DNA from: Chlorobiota bacterium
GTDB lineage: Bacteria; Bacteroidota; Ignavibacteria; OLB7
DNA length: 64,000 nt
Direction: 5' to 3'
NCBI GenBank assembly: GCA_016710285.1
Contig: JADJXR010000001.1
Coordinates: 1,736,001-1,800,000, forward strand
Shown: positions 1 through 8,240 of the stretch, in pieces
How positions within the stretch are numbered: position 1 is the first letter of the stretch
Layout of the letters: every line of letters begins with the position of its first letter
Notes under the pieces: generated by a model
Databases searched by the model: none
What the model saw: the letters and a program-made list of their open reading frames with translations, nothing else
Told to the model about the DNA's origin: nothing
Program-made: the position numbers and the translations under genes

Positions 1-1
1 G

Positions 2-295
2 GCGGCGGCGATTACCCGTGAAGTGCTTGCGTGCTTGGATGGGAAGAAGATTGTTCACGAACAACCATTGCTGAACATCGCAAGCCTTAGCGAGTTCCGC
101 ATCCTGATACCGGTTCGGGAGGATGATTTTGTGCGGGATGATTTTGATGCTGTCTATGGGGTGGTTTGGGAAGCAATCGCACGGTATGAGCAGGAGTGGT
201 TTCAGCCCTCGGTTAATTTTCTGCCGGTAGCCACGCCGGAGCATATTAATCATCAGGCACTCTACAGCGATGGATACACCCTTAGGTTTGGATGA
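2..295 (+). CDS. C-terminal part of a hypothetical protein (5' truncated by the window edge)
   Basis: The frame is open from base 2 without a stop, so the GTG at 23 is probably internal and the gene begins upstream. About 97 residues are visible. They are acidic and mixed alpha/beta in character, with no signal peptide, membrane segment or motif I recognise. The 3' end overlaps the start of the next gene (270) by 26 bp, which suggests translational coupling and a shared role with the HEPN-like protein. Function unknown. Confidence 0.55.
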   Translation, partial: AAAITREVLACLDGKKIVHEQPLLNIASLSEFRILIPVREDDFVRDDFDAVYGVVWEAIARYEQEWFQPSVNFLPVATPEHINHQALYSDGYTLRFG

Positions 296-728
296 CCCCG
301 CTTCCGGTTACACGAAGCAAGGCCATGCGCTTCACAATGAGCAGGTATGTGATTACTTAGCCAAGCATGGCGGGTTCAGCGATTGGGTTGTCACCACTGC
401 TTTTTATTCGGCTATTCATTGGATTGAGGATTATCTGTTCCCCTGCGTGGTGAAGGATGGCGAAAAAGAAATAGAGGTTCATAGCCTTGAATCCTATACT
501 GACTTCTACAACACCAGCTATGGGCTGAAAAAATCTAACCACGCAATTCGTGGGATGCTGGTTCGCGATAGGTGCGCAGCCATTCTAAGCAACTACAGCA
601 GCTTGTACGATAACTGCATGACCGCTCGATATGCCGATTACAGAAAGGACATGAAGACCGCCACGAAAGCGCGGCGATGCTTGGCAGCAATCAAAGAGTT
701 CTGCCTGCAGCAGGCCACAAAAGGATAA
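270..728 (+). CDS. HEPN-like helical protein, 152 aa
   Basis: A small, predominantly helical protein. Its N-terminal part has the look of HEPN-superfamily proteins: His/Asn near residue 22, then a W..TTAFYSAIHW helix around residues 39-51, with an ARY segment near residue 121. HEPN proteins are often RNases or toxins carrying Rx4-6H. I do not see a clear Rx4-6H, so this may be a non-catalytic member. The gene overlaps the upstream gene by 26 bp, the arrangement of a two-gene cassette such as toxin-antitoxin or defence pairs. The family call is tentative. A strong hairpin terminator follows immediately. Confidence 0.5.
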   Translation: MDTPLGLDDPASGYTKQGHALHNEQVCDYLAKHGGFSDWVVTTAFYSAIHWIEDYLFPCVVKDGEKEIEVHSLESYTDFYNTSYGLKKSNHAIRGMLVRDRCAAILSNYSSLYDNCMTARYADYRKDMKTATKARRCLAAIKEFCLQQATKG

Positions 729-732
729 ACAC

Positions 733-768
733 AAACGCCTCTGTGATGGAAAGATCACAGAGGCGTTT
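733..768. terminator. Bidirectional hairpin terminator
   Basis: A perfect 15-bp stem (733-747 with 754-768) and a 6-nt loop, flanked by A-rich and T-rich ends, between convergent genes ending at 728 (+) and 798 (-). Confidence 0.75.
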
Positions 769-797
769 GCGTTTCAATCCCGATGAGGCTGCCCTCC

Positions 798-2267
798 CTA
801 ATCCCCTGTTGGCAACGCCACCGCCACCCCCAGCCGGACCCCAATCGCGGTGAATGCTGCTTGCGATGGCGTGCTGTAGTAATGGTAGTGGTTCGCGTCG
901 TCGGTGAAGTCGAACCCACCACGTTGTTCGGGGTAGGGGCGAACATAGTTTGCCGCCGCAACAAGCTCCACCGATACCTCTTTCACCAACCGGTAGCGCA
1001 CCGGAAGTTCGGCCCCCACCCGCCACGATGTGGCCCCGGCACCCGCCACAATTCCTGGCGCAACCTGAATATCACGGTGGAGCGCGACGGCGTAGTTGTA
1101 GCCAACGCCCAACCACGGTTCGGCACGTTCGGGAAGTTCGGCGGCAACCGTGGATTTATCGCTCCGCTGCAACCCGCCGGTGTTTCCCGATTCGTTGAAA
1201 TCGGTGGATGAGTTCGTTGATGTTGGCTGCAATTCCGATTTCGCCGCAAGCGCGTCGTCCACCCCGCGAAGCCTGGGTGAGTAACCACCCACCACCGAAA
1301 CCGCATGGCCACTGTTGAACGCCAGCGTCACTTTGATTGCCGTCTCCTGCCGCGTGGACCCAGCCCCTTTCAGCAGATACGCAACCCCACTGGATGCCGA
1401 GATGCTTAGGCCCGCCGCATCGGTTGCTTCCGCTGTTCCCATCCCTTCGCTAACGGCCTGCTGCGGGGGAAGCTCAGGTTGGTGCGCCACGTGGTTTTCT
1501 TGCTTCATCACCGAAGCCATATTCCCTTCTAATCCTTGACCAATGCTCTCCTTGTTGCCATCGCTTCCGATTGCTGCTTCTTGGTTCGGCTGCTGAACGG
1601 TTGGCGCGTTGGCGGGCGCGGCTCCATCGGCAAAATCCTTCGCCACGTTGGCTGAACGCTGCAAAATCTTTCCCCTCCGTTCCCCCCGCAACTGCCGTGG
1701 CGGAAGTGGAGAAGCAATGTTTGTTGGATGCTGGCCGGCGAATGGAGTTGGCGCAATCGCCACGGCAAGTTCGGGGCTGCGGCGGGGTGCGTTGGTGAAC
1801 GAACCATCGCCAATCACCACCGCTGCAAGCATCGCCACCACCGCCACCAGCGTTGCGGTGCGAAGGTAGGGGATGCCGTGGCGGCGCATTGGCAGCGTTG
1901 GTGGCGGAAGAATTGCTGCCGCAGGGGTGTGCAGGCCTTCGGCGGCAAGCTGCTGGAACAGGGCGTGCGTAACGTGGGCTGGGGGGTGGTGCAACGTTGG
2001 GGTGCGGCGTGCGGTCCGCGCCGCCAGCACCGCTTGGTTCACCCGCGCCGCAACCTCCGGCGATTCCGCCATTGCACGGGTAAGCCAGGCCTGCTGGGCC
2101 GGGGGTAGCTCGCCATCAAGGTAGCGGGAGATGGTATCGTCAAGGTTCGGATTCAATGTGCGCTGTTGCTTGTAGCAGATGTCGGGAAGCCAATGGGCCG
2201 CAGCGTGCGTTGGCCCGTGGTTACGGCTATCGTTCTTTCTCTTCTCCAGCCCGCAACTCCGCATCAA
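798..2267 (-). CDS. Putative dual-membrane anti-sigma factor (cytoplasmic anti-sigma domain, one TM, periplasmic linker, C-terminal beta-barrel)
   Basis: Gene partner of the ECF sigma factor at 2227-2877, which it overlaps by 41 bp if read from the ATG at 2267. The first 37 residues look non-coding. An in-frame TTG at 2156, right before the conserved LDDTISRYLDGELP segment, is an equally good start. Domains, numbered from 2267: anti-sigma-like helices about 38-110; one hydrophobic helix about 134-153; a long low-complexity Ala/Gly/Ser/Asn linker to about 290; then alternating amphipathic strands rich in Gly, Tyr and Val to residue 489, resembling a small outer-membrane barrel. Family knowledge: anti-sigma factors crossing both membranes are described in Bacteroides. 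That this is one is inferred from architecture, and the barrel needs structure prediction. Confidence 0.6.
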   Translation of the reverse strand: MMRSCGLEKRKNDSRNHGPTHAAAHWLPDICYKQQRTLNPNLDDTISRYLDGELPPAQQAWLTRAMAESPEVAARVNQAVLAARTARRTPTLHHPPAHVTHALFQQLAAEGLHTPAAAILPPPTLPMRRHGIPYLRTATLVAVVAMLAAVVIGDGSFTNAPRRSPELAVAIAPTPFAGQHPTNIASPLPPRQLRGERRGKILQRSANVAKDFADGAAPANAPTVQQPNQEAAIGSDGNKESIGQGLEGNMASVMKQENHVAHQPELPPQQAVSEGMGTAEATDAAGLSISASSGVAYLLKGAGSTRQETAIKVTLAFNSGHAVSVVGGYSPRLRGVDDALAAKSELQPTSTNSSTDFNESGNTGGLQRSDKSTVAAELPERAEPWLGVGYNYAVALHRDIQVAPGIVAGAGATSWRVGAELPVRYRLVKEVSVELVAAANYVRPYPEQRGGFDFTDDANHYHYYSTPSQAAFTAIGVRLGVAVALPTGD

Positions 2268-2877
2268 GCAGGGGTTGCAGTGCGTGGCGTATCGCGCTTC
2301 GTGCGCGGCTTAGCCGCATGCGTGCGGCTTCCTGGGTGCAGCCCATAAGGCTTGCGGCCTCCTGGTAGCTTAGCCCGTTGATTTCCCGCAGCACAAAGGC
2401 TTCGCGCAAGTTGGTTGGAAGGGTTTTCACCACGGCATCCACGGCTTCCAGAAGCATGGCGTCGTCGGTATGGTCGCCGAACAATGTTGGGAACGATTCT
2501 TCAATCGGGACAAGAAGGCGTTCGTCGAACGAGGTGTCAAGCTCGGCAAGGTAGCGGCGGGCGCGAAGGTGGTTCAGCGCAAGGTTCCTGGCAACCCGAA
2601 ACAGCCATCCGCCCACGTTCCGAATGGGGTCCGGCGGGTTCGGCATTTGGTAGTGAACCCGCTCGCGGAACAGCCGCAAGAACGCTTCTTGGAAAATGTC
2701 ATCGCAGGCAAGCTCTGCCTCCCCCAAAATAGAGTGGATGTAGCCAAGCAATCGCGCCGCGTACCGGTGATAGAGTGCGGTGAATGCTTCATCGTGATGG
2801 GCAATGAACTGCGCAAACAGCTCAGCATCGCCAAGTGCCTGTAGCGGCTGGTTGGTCGGGAACGTCGGGTTTGACAT
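2227..2877 (-). CDS. ECF-type RNA polymerase sigma factor
   Basis: 216 aa, the normal ECF length. Region 2 lies at about residues 25-95, with the aromatic DNA-melting helix around GGWLFRVARNLALNHLR. Region 4 lies at about 155-205, with the recognition helix in SYQEAASLMGCTQEAARMRL. It directs core polymerase to a small regulon, probably released by a signal through the overlapping anti-sigma gene downstream. It is divergent from a second ECF sigma gene at 3058, and the 180-bp intergenic region (2878-3057) must hold both promoters. ECF class assignment is firm; the signal and regulon are unknown. Confidence 0.9.
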   Translation of the reverse strand: MSNPTFPTNQPLQALGDAELFAQFIAHHDEAFTALYHRYAARLLGYIHSILGEAELACDDIFQEAFLRLFRERVHYQMPNPPDPIRNVGGWLFRVARNLALNHLRARRYLAELDTSFDERLLVPIEESFPTLFGDHTDDAMLLEAVDAVVKTLPTNLREAFVLREINGLSYQEAASLMGCTQEAARMRLSRARSAIRHALQPLLDAELRAGEEKER

Positions 2878-3057
2878 AGGCTTCGACCGGCAGGAGTCGT
2901 GTGGAAAAAAATGGCCTGCATCGGCAGGAACGACTCACCCCATGACACTGGCTATCCGCGAAAGTAACAGCCCCGCCACGCCCCAACGGAAGAAATTTTT
3001 TCCGCCGTGTGATGTTTCTTTCTCACCGGTGTTATCCCCTTCAAGAAGCATTCAGCG

Positions 3058-3753
3058 ATGACCGAACAGCAGACCGATATCATGGTGAGAAAACGCCCCG
3101 CTACCCCCAGCGGAGGTGCGGCAACCGAAGCAAGCAGCGAGGATCAGACACTGTTCCAGCGATTCTTGCGGGGGGACGATTCTGCGTTCATGCAGATCTT
3201 CGACCGCCACACCCACCGCTTGTACCTGTACTGCATGAAGTTCGTGCACAACCACGAACGCGCCGAAGATTTGGTGCACGACATCTGGGAACGGGTGATA
3301 CGCCTTCGCGGGACCGAGCAGCAAGCGCCGGTGCTCCCCTTGCTGTACCGAATCGCCCGCAACCTTTGCTTGAACAATGTTCGCGATGCAAAAAACCATG
3401 CTTCGTTGGAGGTGCTTCCGGAGCATTCCCACCCCACCACCAACATCCGTGAGATGAGCCAGCACGAGGAGCTTGTGGTGCAGGCGCTTCCCCGATTGCC
3501 AATTCAACAACGTGAGGTCCTGATCCTTCACGCCTACAGCGGCTACAGCTTCGAGGAGATTGCCGAGATGCTGGGCGAGCAGGTGGGGGCGGTGCGGACA
3601 CGAGCGTGGAGGGCGCGGTCCCAGTTGGCGCGGCTGGTTGCCGCAATGATTGAGATAGATGATGCTTGGATGAACAACCGCAACCGCACCAACAATCCAC
3701 ACGGCCCAGCCGAAGGAACCCAGACCGAAGGAACTCAGGAGGAAGAACAATGA
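3058..3753 (+). CDS. ECF-type RNA polymerase sigma factor
   Basis: 231 aa. Sigma region 2 at about residues 30-105 (DLVHDIWERV, then YRIARNLCLNNVRD). Region 4 at about 140-195 (QREVLILHAYSGYSFEEIAEMLG, recognition helix VGAVRTRAWRAR). A hydrophilic tail of about 25 residues follows. The stop codon overlaps the start of the anti-sigma gene in an ATGA (3750-3753), so the pair is translationally coupled. An alternative start ATG is at 3082. It is distinct in sequence from the divergent sigma factor at 2227, so the locus carries two separate ECF circuits back to back. Confidence 0.9.
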   Translation: MTEQQTDIMVRKRPATPSGGAATEASSEDQTLFQRFLRGDDSAFMQIFDRHTHRLYLYCMKFVHNHERAEDLVHDIWERVIRLRGTEQQAPVLPLLYRIARNLCLNNVRDAKNHASLEVLPEHSHPTTNIREMSQHEELVVQALPRLPIQQREVLILHAYSGYSFEEIAEMLGEQVGAVRTRAWRARSQLARLVAAMIEIDDAWMNNRNRTNNPHGPAEGTQTEGTQEEEQ

Positions 3754-4526
3754 TACGCGCCGATAGAGATAGGCTGATTGAACGCTACATGAATGGCCAG
3801 ATGACCCAAGCCGAGGAGGAGGCGTTCTTCATCAACGCTGCGGTGAACCCCGAGCTGCGCCAGGAGCTGAAGGCGCACCGGTTGGTGGAAACCGCGGTGC
3901 GGAAGGATCGCGACGGATTAACCGCTGGCCATGCCGCGTTGCGGAATCGCGTTGCCGCCACGTTGGCAGCGGCCACGCCAACCCCGGCCATGGAAACGGC
4001 CGCTCCGCAGGCGGGAACGTTGATGGAGCGGGTGGCCGGTGCGGTGGCCACCCACCCTGCCGTGACGGCAATCATTGCTGGCATTCTTGCGATTGGGACT
4101 GTGATCCTTCAGCCGTGGGAAAGCACTACCGGCATCGGCGCGGCGGGCAAGCCCGCACCGGCACTGCAAGCCCCGCCAGCAACCGCACCGCAGCCGAACG
4201 CGGGGGTGCAACAAGCAATGCCAAACGCCACCGCAACCAGGCCCGTTGCAACGGACCCGGGCGCGCTTCCCGCGAAGCCCGTTCAGCCGCAGAGCAGTGT
4301 TGGGAATTCGCCCGATGCCTCGGCGGCAACACAGCGCGCCCCGGGCAGAGTTGAGCGAACAGTAACAACGGAGAAAAGGCGAAGCAATGACCCAGCTGCG
4401 ATTTCCAGCCCCGCAGAATCGGCTTCCGCCGCAAGCGTTTCGGCAACGCCGCCAGCAGCCAAAAAACCGGACTCCATCAACGTTGGAATCCGGATTGACG
4501 TGAGCCAGCCAACAAAGCCGCGATAA
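3750..4526 (+). CDS. Putative single-pass anti-sigma factor
   Basis: 258 aa. The start is fixed by the ATGA overlap with the sigma gene and a strong AGGAGG at 3737-3742. Residues about 1-75 are charged and helical (DRLIERYMNGQMTQAEEEAF), typical of the cytoplasmic sigma-binding part of anti-sigma proteins, but without a Cys/His zinc motif. One hydrophobic segment lies near residues 100-122. The rest is an Ala/Pro/Thr-rich, probably disordered periplasmic tail ending in a short strand-like SINVGIRIDV segment. Unlike the partner of the other sigma factor, there is no barrel. The role is inferred from position and layout. Confidence 0.65.
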   Translation: MIRADRDRLIERYMNGQMTQAEEEAFFINAAVNPELRQELKAHRLVETAVRKDRDGLTAGHAALRNRVAATLAAATPTPAMETAAPQAGTLMERVAGAVATHPAVTAIIAGILAIGTVILQPWESTTGIGAAGKPAPALQAPPATAPQPNAGVQQAMPNATATRPVATDPGALPAKPVQPQSSVGNSPDASAATQRAPGRVERTVTTEKRRSNDPAAISSPAESASAASVSATPPAAKKPDSINVGIRIDVSQPTKPR

Positions 4527-4649
4527 CCAGCGCGATGCTTCCGCGACCTTCGCCCACCAGGGTTTGCAGTGCTATCAAAATCGATCGGGTCACGGCACTG
4601 CAGGCCCTTGGTGAGGCGGAACACAATAGACCTCTTTCAAAAGTAGTTT

Positions 4650-5036
4650 TCAAGGGAGTTCAAAATTATGGATGGCGGCGATGAGGTTGAATCTCACATC
4701 AAATCGCTTGCGACGATTTCGATACTTCTCCGCTATGATCTTGAACACCTTTAACCGACCAAACACATGCTCAATCACGATCCGCTTCCGCGAATGCTCA
4801 CGATTCTCCTCCTTCTCCCAATCCCCTAATGCTACCCCCTTCCGCCGCTTGTGCGGCAACCATACGTTGCTCTGGATCTTCGATAACCCCAGATATCCCA
4901 AATCCGCCATCCAACAACTCCCACTCCCCAACAATCGCTTATACCCCCGACCCACACACTGCTTCAATAACGAGAAATCATGCTGGCTTCCAACCCCAAA
5001 CTCTGTCTTGAGGATCCGACGACTTCCCAACGCCAT
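4650..5036 (-). CDS. IS5-family transposase, frame B (rest of the DDE domain)
   Basis: 128 aa from its own ATG, but the frame is open upstream to the slippery run. The family-typical YYSGKRG.HTIKTQV segment is encoded before the ATG, which shows that the functional product is an A-B frameshift fusion. It carries the second catalytic Asp (WMADLGYLG) and the Glu (RIVIEHVFGRLK) of the DDE_Tnp_4 domain. Compared with copy 2 it differs at a few positions (S/A, G/C, M/I, V/M). Confidence 0.9.
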   Translation of the reverse strand: MALGSRRILKTEFGVGSQHDFSLLKQCVGRGYKRLLGSGSCWMADLGYLGLSKIQSNVWLPHKRRKGVALGDWEKEENREHSRKRIVIEHVFGRLKVFKIIAEKYRNRRKRFDVRFNLIAAIHNFELP

Positions 5037-5038
5037 GG

Positions 5039-5476
5039 CTACCTGCGTCTTGATTGTGTGGCATCCACGCTTCCCGCTGTAGTACTCCCTTTGCTTTTTT
5101 TTGGCCGTTCAATCGGGCTTTCTGTCGCATCGATCACGATCACGGCAAATTCTATGTCCCCGCCTCGCGGCTGCGGACGCTGCGGCAATTGAAACTCTTT
5201 GCTCTGGGTGAGTTCATCCTCCACTCGCCGAATGATCCGGCTGCAGGTCGGTTCGCTGATCCCAAAATCCGCTGCAAGGTGATATTGCGCTCGATACTCA
5301 CGCCAATACAGCAGCGTCAACAACAGCTGATCGGCCAACACCAGTTTCGGTGGGCGACCAAACTCTCGCCGTGCTGCACGAATGACCTTGAGCATTGCCT
5401 CGAAGGTTGTCGGCAACACACCCGTTAAGCGTCGAAATTGTTCCGGTGAACGATCACAAATCTCTGCGTAGCGCAT
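5039..5476 (-). CDS. IS5-family transposase, frame A (HTH plus first DDE Asp)
   Basis: 145 aa. The N-terminal helix-turn-helix region (HTH_Tnp_4 type) includes LADQLLLTLLYWREYR and FGISEPTCSRIIRRVEDEL. It is followed by the first catalytic Asp in VIVIDATESPIERP. The natural reading continues in frame B by a -1 shift at an A8 run (minus strand, bases 5102-5095) just after ERP. Without the shift the protein ends in an unrelated ..QSRRR tail and lacks the rest of the catalytic core. Confidence 0.9.
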   Translation of the reverse strand: MRYAEICDRSPEQFRRLTGVLPTTFEAMLKVIRAARREFGRPPKLVLADQLLLTLLYWREYRAQYHLAADFGISEPTCSRIIRRVEDELTQSKEFQLPQRPQPRGGDIEFAVIVIDATESPIERPKKSKGSTTAGSVDATQSRRR

Positions 5477-5540
5477 CCTTCTTCCTTATATTGGTTGACC
5501 CCAAACATAACCCGTAATCTAGACTTTTGAAAGAGGTCTA

Positions 5541-5577
5541 ATGGTGAGAACACAATGGTGAGAACACAATGGTGAGA
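5541..5577. repeat. 14-bp tandem repeat, 2.6 copies
   Basis: The unit atggtgagaacaca is repeated at 5541, 5555 and (partial) 5569. The IS at 4629-5538 inserted at the edge of this array. The rest of 5578-5720 shows no gene. Confidence 0.8.
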
Positions 5578-5720
5578 TAGATACCGAATGGGCAATGGCA
5601 AAGAAGATGAACTCTCTTCTTTCCCCGATCGCCAGTTCCCTTCCCCCTTCTCACCGATTTCCGACAGATAGCAACTACCCGATTGATAAACTTCACATAC
5701 TTAACCTTTAGGATGGAGCA

Positions 5721-8111
5721 ATGATGATGCGTACCAACAGCAGAACACTCTGGCAGCGTGCGTTGGCGTTGATGGCCGTGATGGTTGTGGCGGGTGCCGC
5801 GGCCTTTGCGCAATCCCCCTTCAGCACGCCGCAACGGCTTTCGGCCGAGGTTAGCCCAACCAGTGGTGGCTACAACGTTTACCTAACGTGGGGATGGTTC
5901 CGGCAAAACCAAGGGGGGATGAGTGCGCTCCCCGACGGGTTCAAGATTTATCGGGCCGAAGGGGTTGATTCCAGCAACACCGGCGGATTGGATTTTGAGC
6001 TTGTTGCCACCCTTGCCTACGCCGATGCAGGCGACAGTGCAAACGCAAATGGAGGATTCTTCCGCCATGTGGATCAGGTATCGGAAGGGAGCTACACCTA
6101 CTACGTTGTGGCCTATGGCGCAAACGGTGCCACAAGTGCGGCCAGCAACTGGGCCACGGCAAGCGCCCGCCCGGCACCGCCAACAATCACCATCGCCAAT
6201 GGCTACCAGGTTAGGGCCAATGCCATTGTTGGCCAGCTCTTCACGTACGATGTGGACGCAACCGCAAGCAACAGCGGGACCGTGCGGTATCGTGTGATCT
6301 ATGCGTCCGGTGGGGCAAACACCCCCGACACTTTGGGGGATGCAGTGAACGCCACGATTGATTCTGCAACAGGCGTTATTTCTTGGACCCCAACTGGAAA
6401 AGGAAAATATGGACAGGCAAACTTGGCTATTAAAGCATACTTGCAAGACCAAGAAACGGTGTACTCCGTGCTCTACTTAACCATCAGCATTCGCAGCTGT
6501 GCATTGAATGGAGTGATTACCGGACGAATCGTTGACGAGCAAGGGAACACGCTGCAAACCCCAGTGGTGGTGCGTGCTTACGAGGTTCTGGGCAGTGGCC
6601 AATTTGCCATGAGAGGTTACGATAGCGTTATCAATGGTGTGTACTCACTTCCTGTAGATGCAGGCGTTTATGTGGTGGATGCAATGGGGGAGGGCATTGT
6701 GCCTGAGTGGTACAACGATGCAGCCACCAGCGATGCGGCAGAGCGGCTAACCATGGAATGCCAGGACACCCACGTGGTAAACATGGCGGTGAAAGTTCGC
6801 GTGCCGGAGCGGTATTTCTCAATCACCGGAACGGTGACGGACCAGGAAACCGGCGATGCGCTTGCTGGGATTTTGACCGCCGTTGGCTACGACCGCGAGC
6901 TTCCTCCGGATCAAGCCGCTCGTAACCCAGTCATCTATACCAACTACGCCATGCAGCAGGGGACGACCTCGGCCACGTACTCCTTCAGCCAGCTTTCCGA
7001 CCGCTACAACTGGACGCTGCGCGCCGCCGCAATGGCCGAGCGGTTGCAGGAGGATGACCGCTGGATTCCGATCTACTTCGACAACACCAGCGACCCCACC
7101 CAAGCCACCCACATGACGTTGACCGCCAACCGGACAATCAACTTTGCGTTGCCAAAACGCCCGGTGTTCAACAACAGCATTAGCGGAACGGTGCAGAATC
7201 GCGACGGCAACGGATTGTCGGCAACGGTGCTGGCCTACCGCATTGCCGCCAGCAACAACACCGCGAATTACTGGAGCACCCGCACCGCCCAAACGGATGC
7301 CGCAACCGGGGCCTACAGCTTCAGCAATTTGAGCACTGGCGACTACGTGCTGATGGCCTACAGCCGGTGGTCCAACAGCCCGAACGACACCTTGAACTGG
7401 TATCTGCCCGGCTACTACAAGGAAGGTGCCGACGCGGTATCGGATTGGTTCGAAGCAACGCGCATCAGCGTGGATGAGAACACCAACACATCGGGCCGCA
7501 CAATCACCCTGCTGACCGCCGCGCAAAAGAACGGAACCGGACGGATCCGCGGAACAGTGGCCGAAGGAGCCGGGCGCACAATCAAGCAGGGACCGCAGCT
7601 TGGCGGGGCAAAGCCAATCGCCGGCGCGTTGGTGACAGCCAAGACCGCCGAAGGGGAGCCAGTTGGCGCAGCCTACACCAACCAGAATGGCGAGTTCGAG
7701 ATTAGCGGCCTGCCAAATGGAACGATGAAGCTGACCATCAGCCGCGTTGGATACGGAGCAAAGAATGTGGAAGTGAACGTGGAAGATGGAAAAGCGGTGG
7801 ACCTGCCGGTGGATATGAAGCAGAGCGGAACAAGCGGAGTGGAGACCGAGATGGCAAACACCGCACGGCTTGCAGTGGTGCCGAACCCGGTAACGGGCAA
7901 TGCACGGCTCAGCTTTGTGGCCAACGGAACCGCCGCCAACCTAACGGTCCTAAGCCTGGACGGGCGCGTGGTGATGGAGCAAACAATCAGCACCGTTGCT
8001 GGCGCGAACAGCACCGCGATTGACCTTGCTGGCGTGGCTTCGGGGATGTACGTCGTCACGCTCCGCACCAGCAATGGAGTAAGCGCAACGAAGCTGACGG
8101 TGGCCCGCTAA
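5721..8111 (+). CDS. Secreted multidomain protein with T9SS sorting domain
   Basis: 796 aa. It begins with MMMRTNS and a classical signal peptide (hydrophobic residues 14-28, cleavage after AFAQ). An early fibronectin-III-like stretch (about 35-150) is followed by a He_PIG/cadherin-like domain with the NATIDSATGVISWTP motif (about 160-250). Three or four carboxypeptidase-regulatory-like beta domains (GVITGRIVDEQG, ITGTVTDQETGDAL, SISGTVQNRDGNG, IRGTVAEGAG) follow. The end is a Por-type T9SS sorting domain (VPNPVTGNARLSF to KLTVAR). It would be exported by Sec, then moved across the outer membrane by T9SS. No catalytic domain is visible, so an adhesive or structural surface role is inferred. 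Start chosen at the first of three ATGs after a GGATGGAG ribosome site. Confidence 0.85.
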   Translation: MMMRTNSRTLWQRALALMAVMVVAGAAAFAQSPFSTPQRLSAEVSPTSGGYNVYLTWGWFRQNQGGMSALPDGFKIYRAEGVDSSNTGGLDFELVATLAYADAGDSANANGGFFRHVDQVSEGSYTYYVVAYGANGATSAASNWATASARPAPPTITIANGYQVRANAIVGQLFTYDVDATASNSGTVRYRVIYASGGANTPDTLGDAVNATIDSATGVISWTPTGKGKYGQANLAIKAYLQDQETVYSVLYLTISIRSCALNGVITGRIVDEQGNTLQTPVVVRAYEVLGSGQFAMRGYDSVINGVYSLPVDAGVYVVDAMGEGIVPEWYNDAATSDAAERLTMECQDTHVVNMAVKVRVPERYFSITGTVTDQETGDALAGILTAVGYDRELPPDQAARNPVIYTNYAMQQGTTSATYSFSQLSDRYNWTLRAAAMAERLQEDDRWIPIYFDNTSDPTQATHMTLTANRTINFALPKRPVFNNSISGTVQNRDGNGLSATVLAYRIAASNNTANYWSTRTAQTDAATGAYSFSNLSTGDYVLMAYSRWSNSPNDTLNWYLPGYYKEGADAVSDWFEATRISVDENTNTSGRTITLLTAAQKNGTGRIRGTVAEGAGRTIKQGPQLGGAKPIAGALVTAKTAEGEPVGAAYTNQNGEFEISGLPNGTMKLTISRVGYGAKNVEVNVEDGKAVDLPVDMKQSGTSGVETEMANTARLAVVPNPVTGNARLSFVANGTAANLTVLSLDGRVVMEQTISTVAGANSTAIDLAGVASGMYVVTLRTSNGVSATKLTVAR

Positions 8112-8144
8112 AGCCGCCAAACAACGCACAATCCTAACACCCAC

Positions 8145-8180
8145 GGGGGGCCTTTCCATTCAGGAGAGGCTCCCCTGTTT
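8145..8180 (+). terminator. Hairpin terminator after the T9SS gene
   Basis: A 13-bp stem (8145-8157 with 8163-8175, two G-U pairs), a 5-nt loop, then tgtttattt. Confidence 0.7.
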
Positions 8181-8240
8181 ATTTGCCCACGAACCTTTTG
8201 CGAAGGGGGGGGGGATGGTGGATGAATTTTTTCGGGGGGG

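Larger units (their letters stand above)
4629..5538 (-). mobile_element. IS5-family insertion sequence, copy 1 (910 bp)
   Basis: Terminal inverted repeats of 16 bp (gacctctttcaaaagt at 4629-4644 against its reverse complement at 5523-5538), flanked on both sides by TA (4627-4628 and 5539-5540), the target duplication. It carries a two-frame transposase on the minus strand. A second copy of exactly the same length lies inverted at 61968-62877. The encoded proteins differ at about ten residues, so the copies are not a very recent duplication. The insertion lies in a small tandem repeat (gaacacaaTA / TAatggtgagaacaca). Confidence 0.95.
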
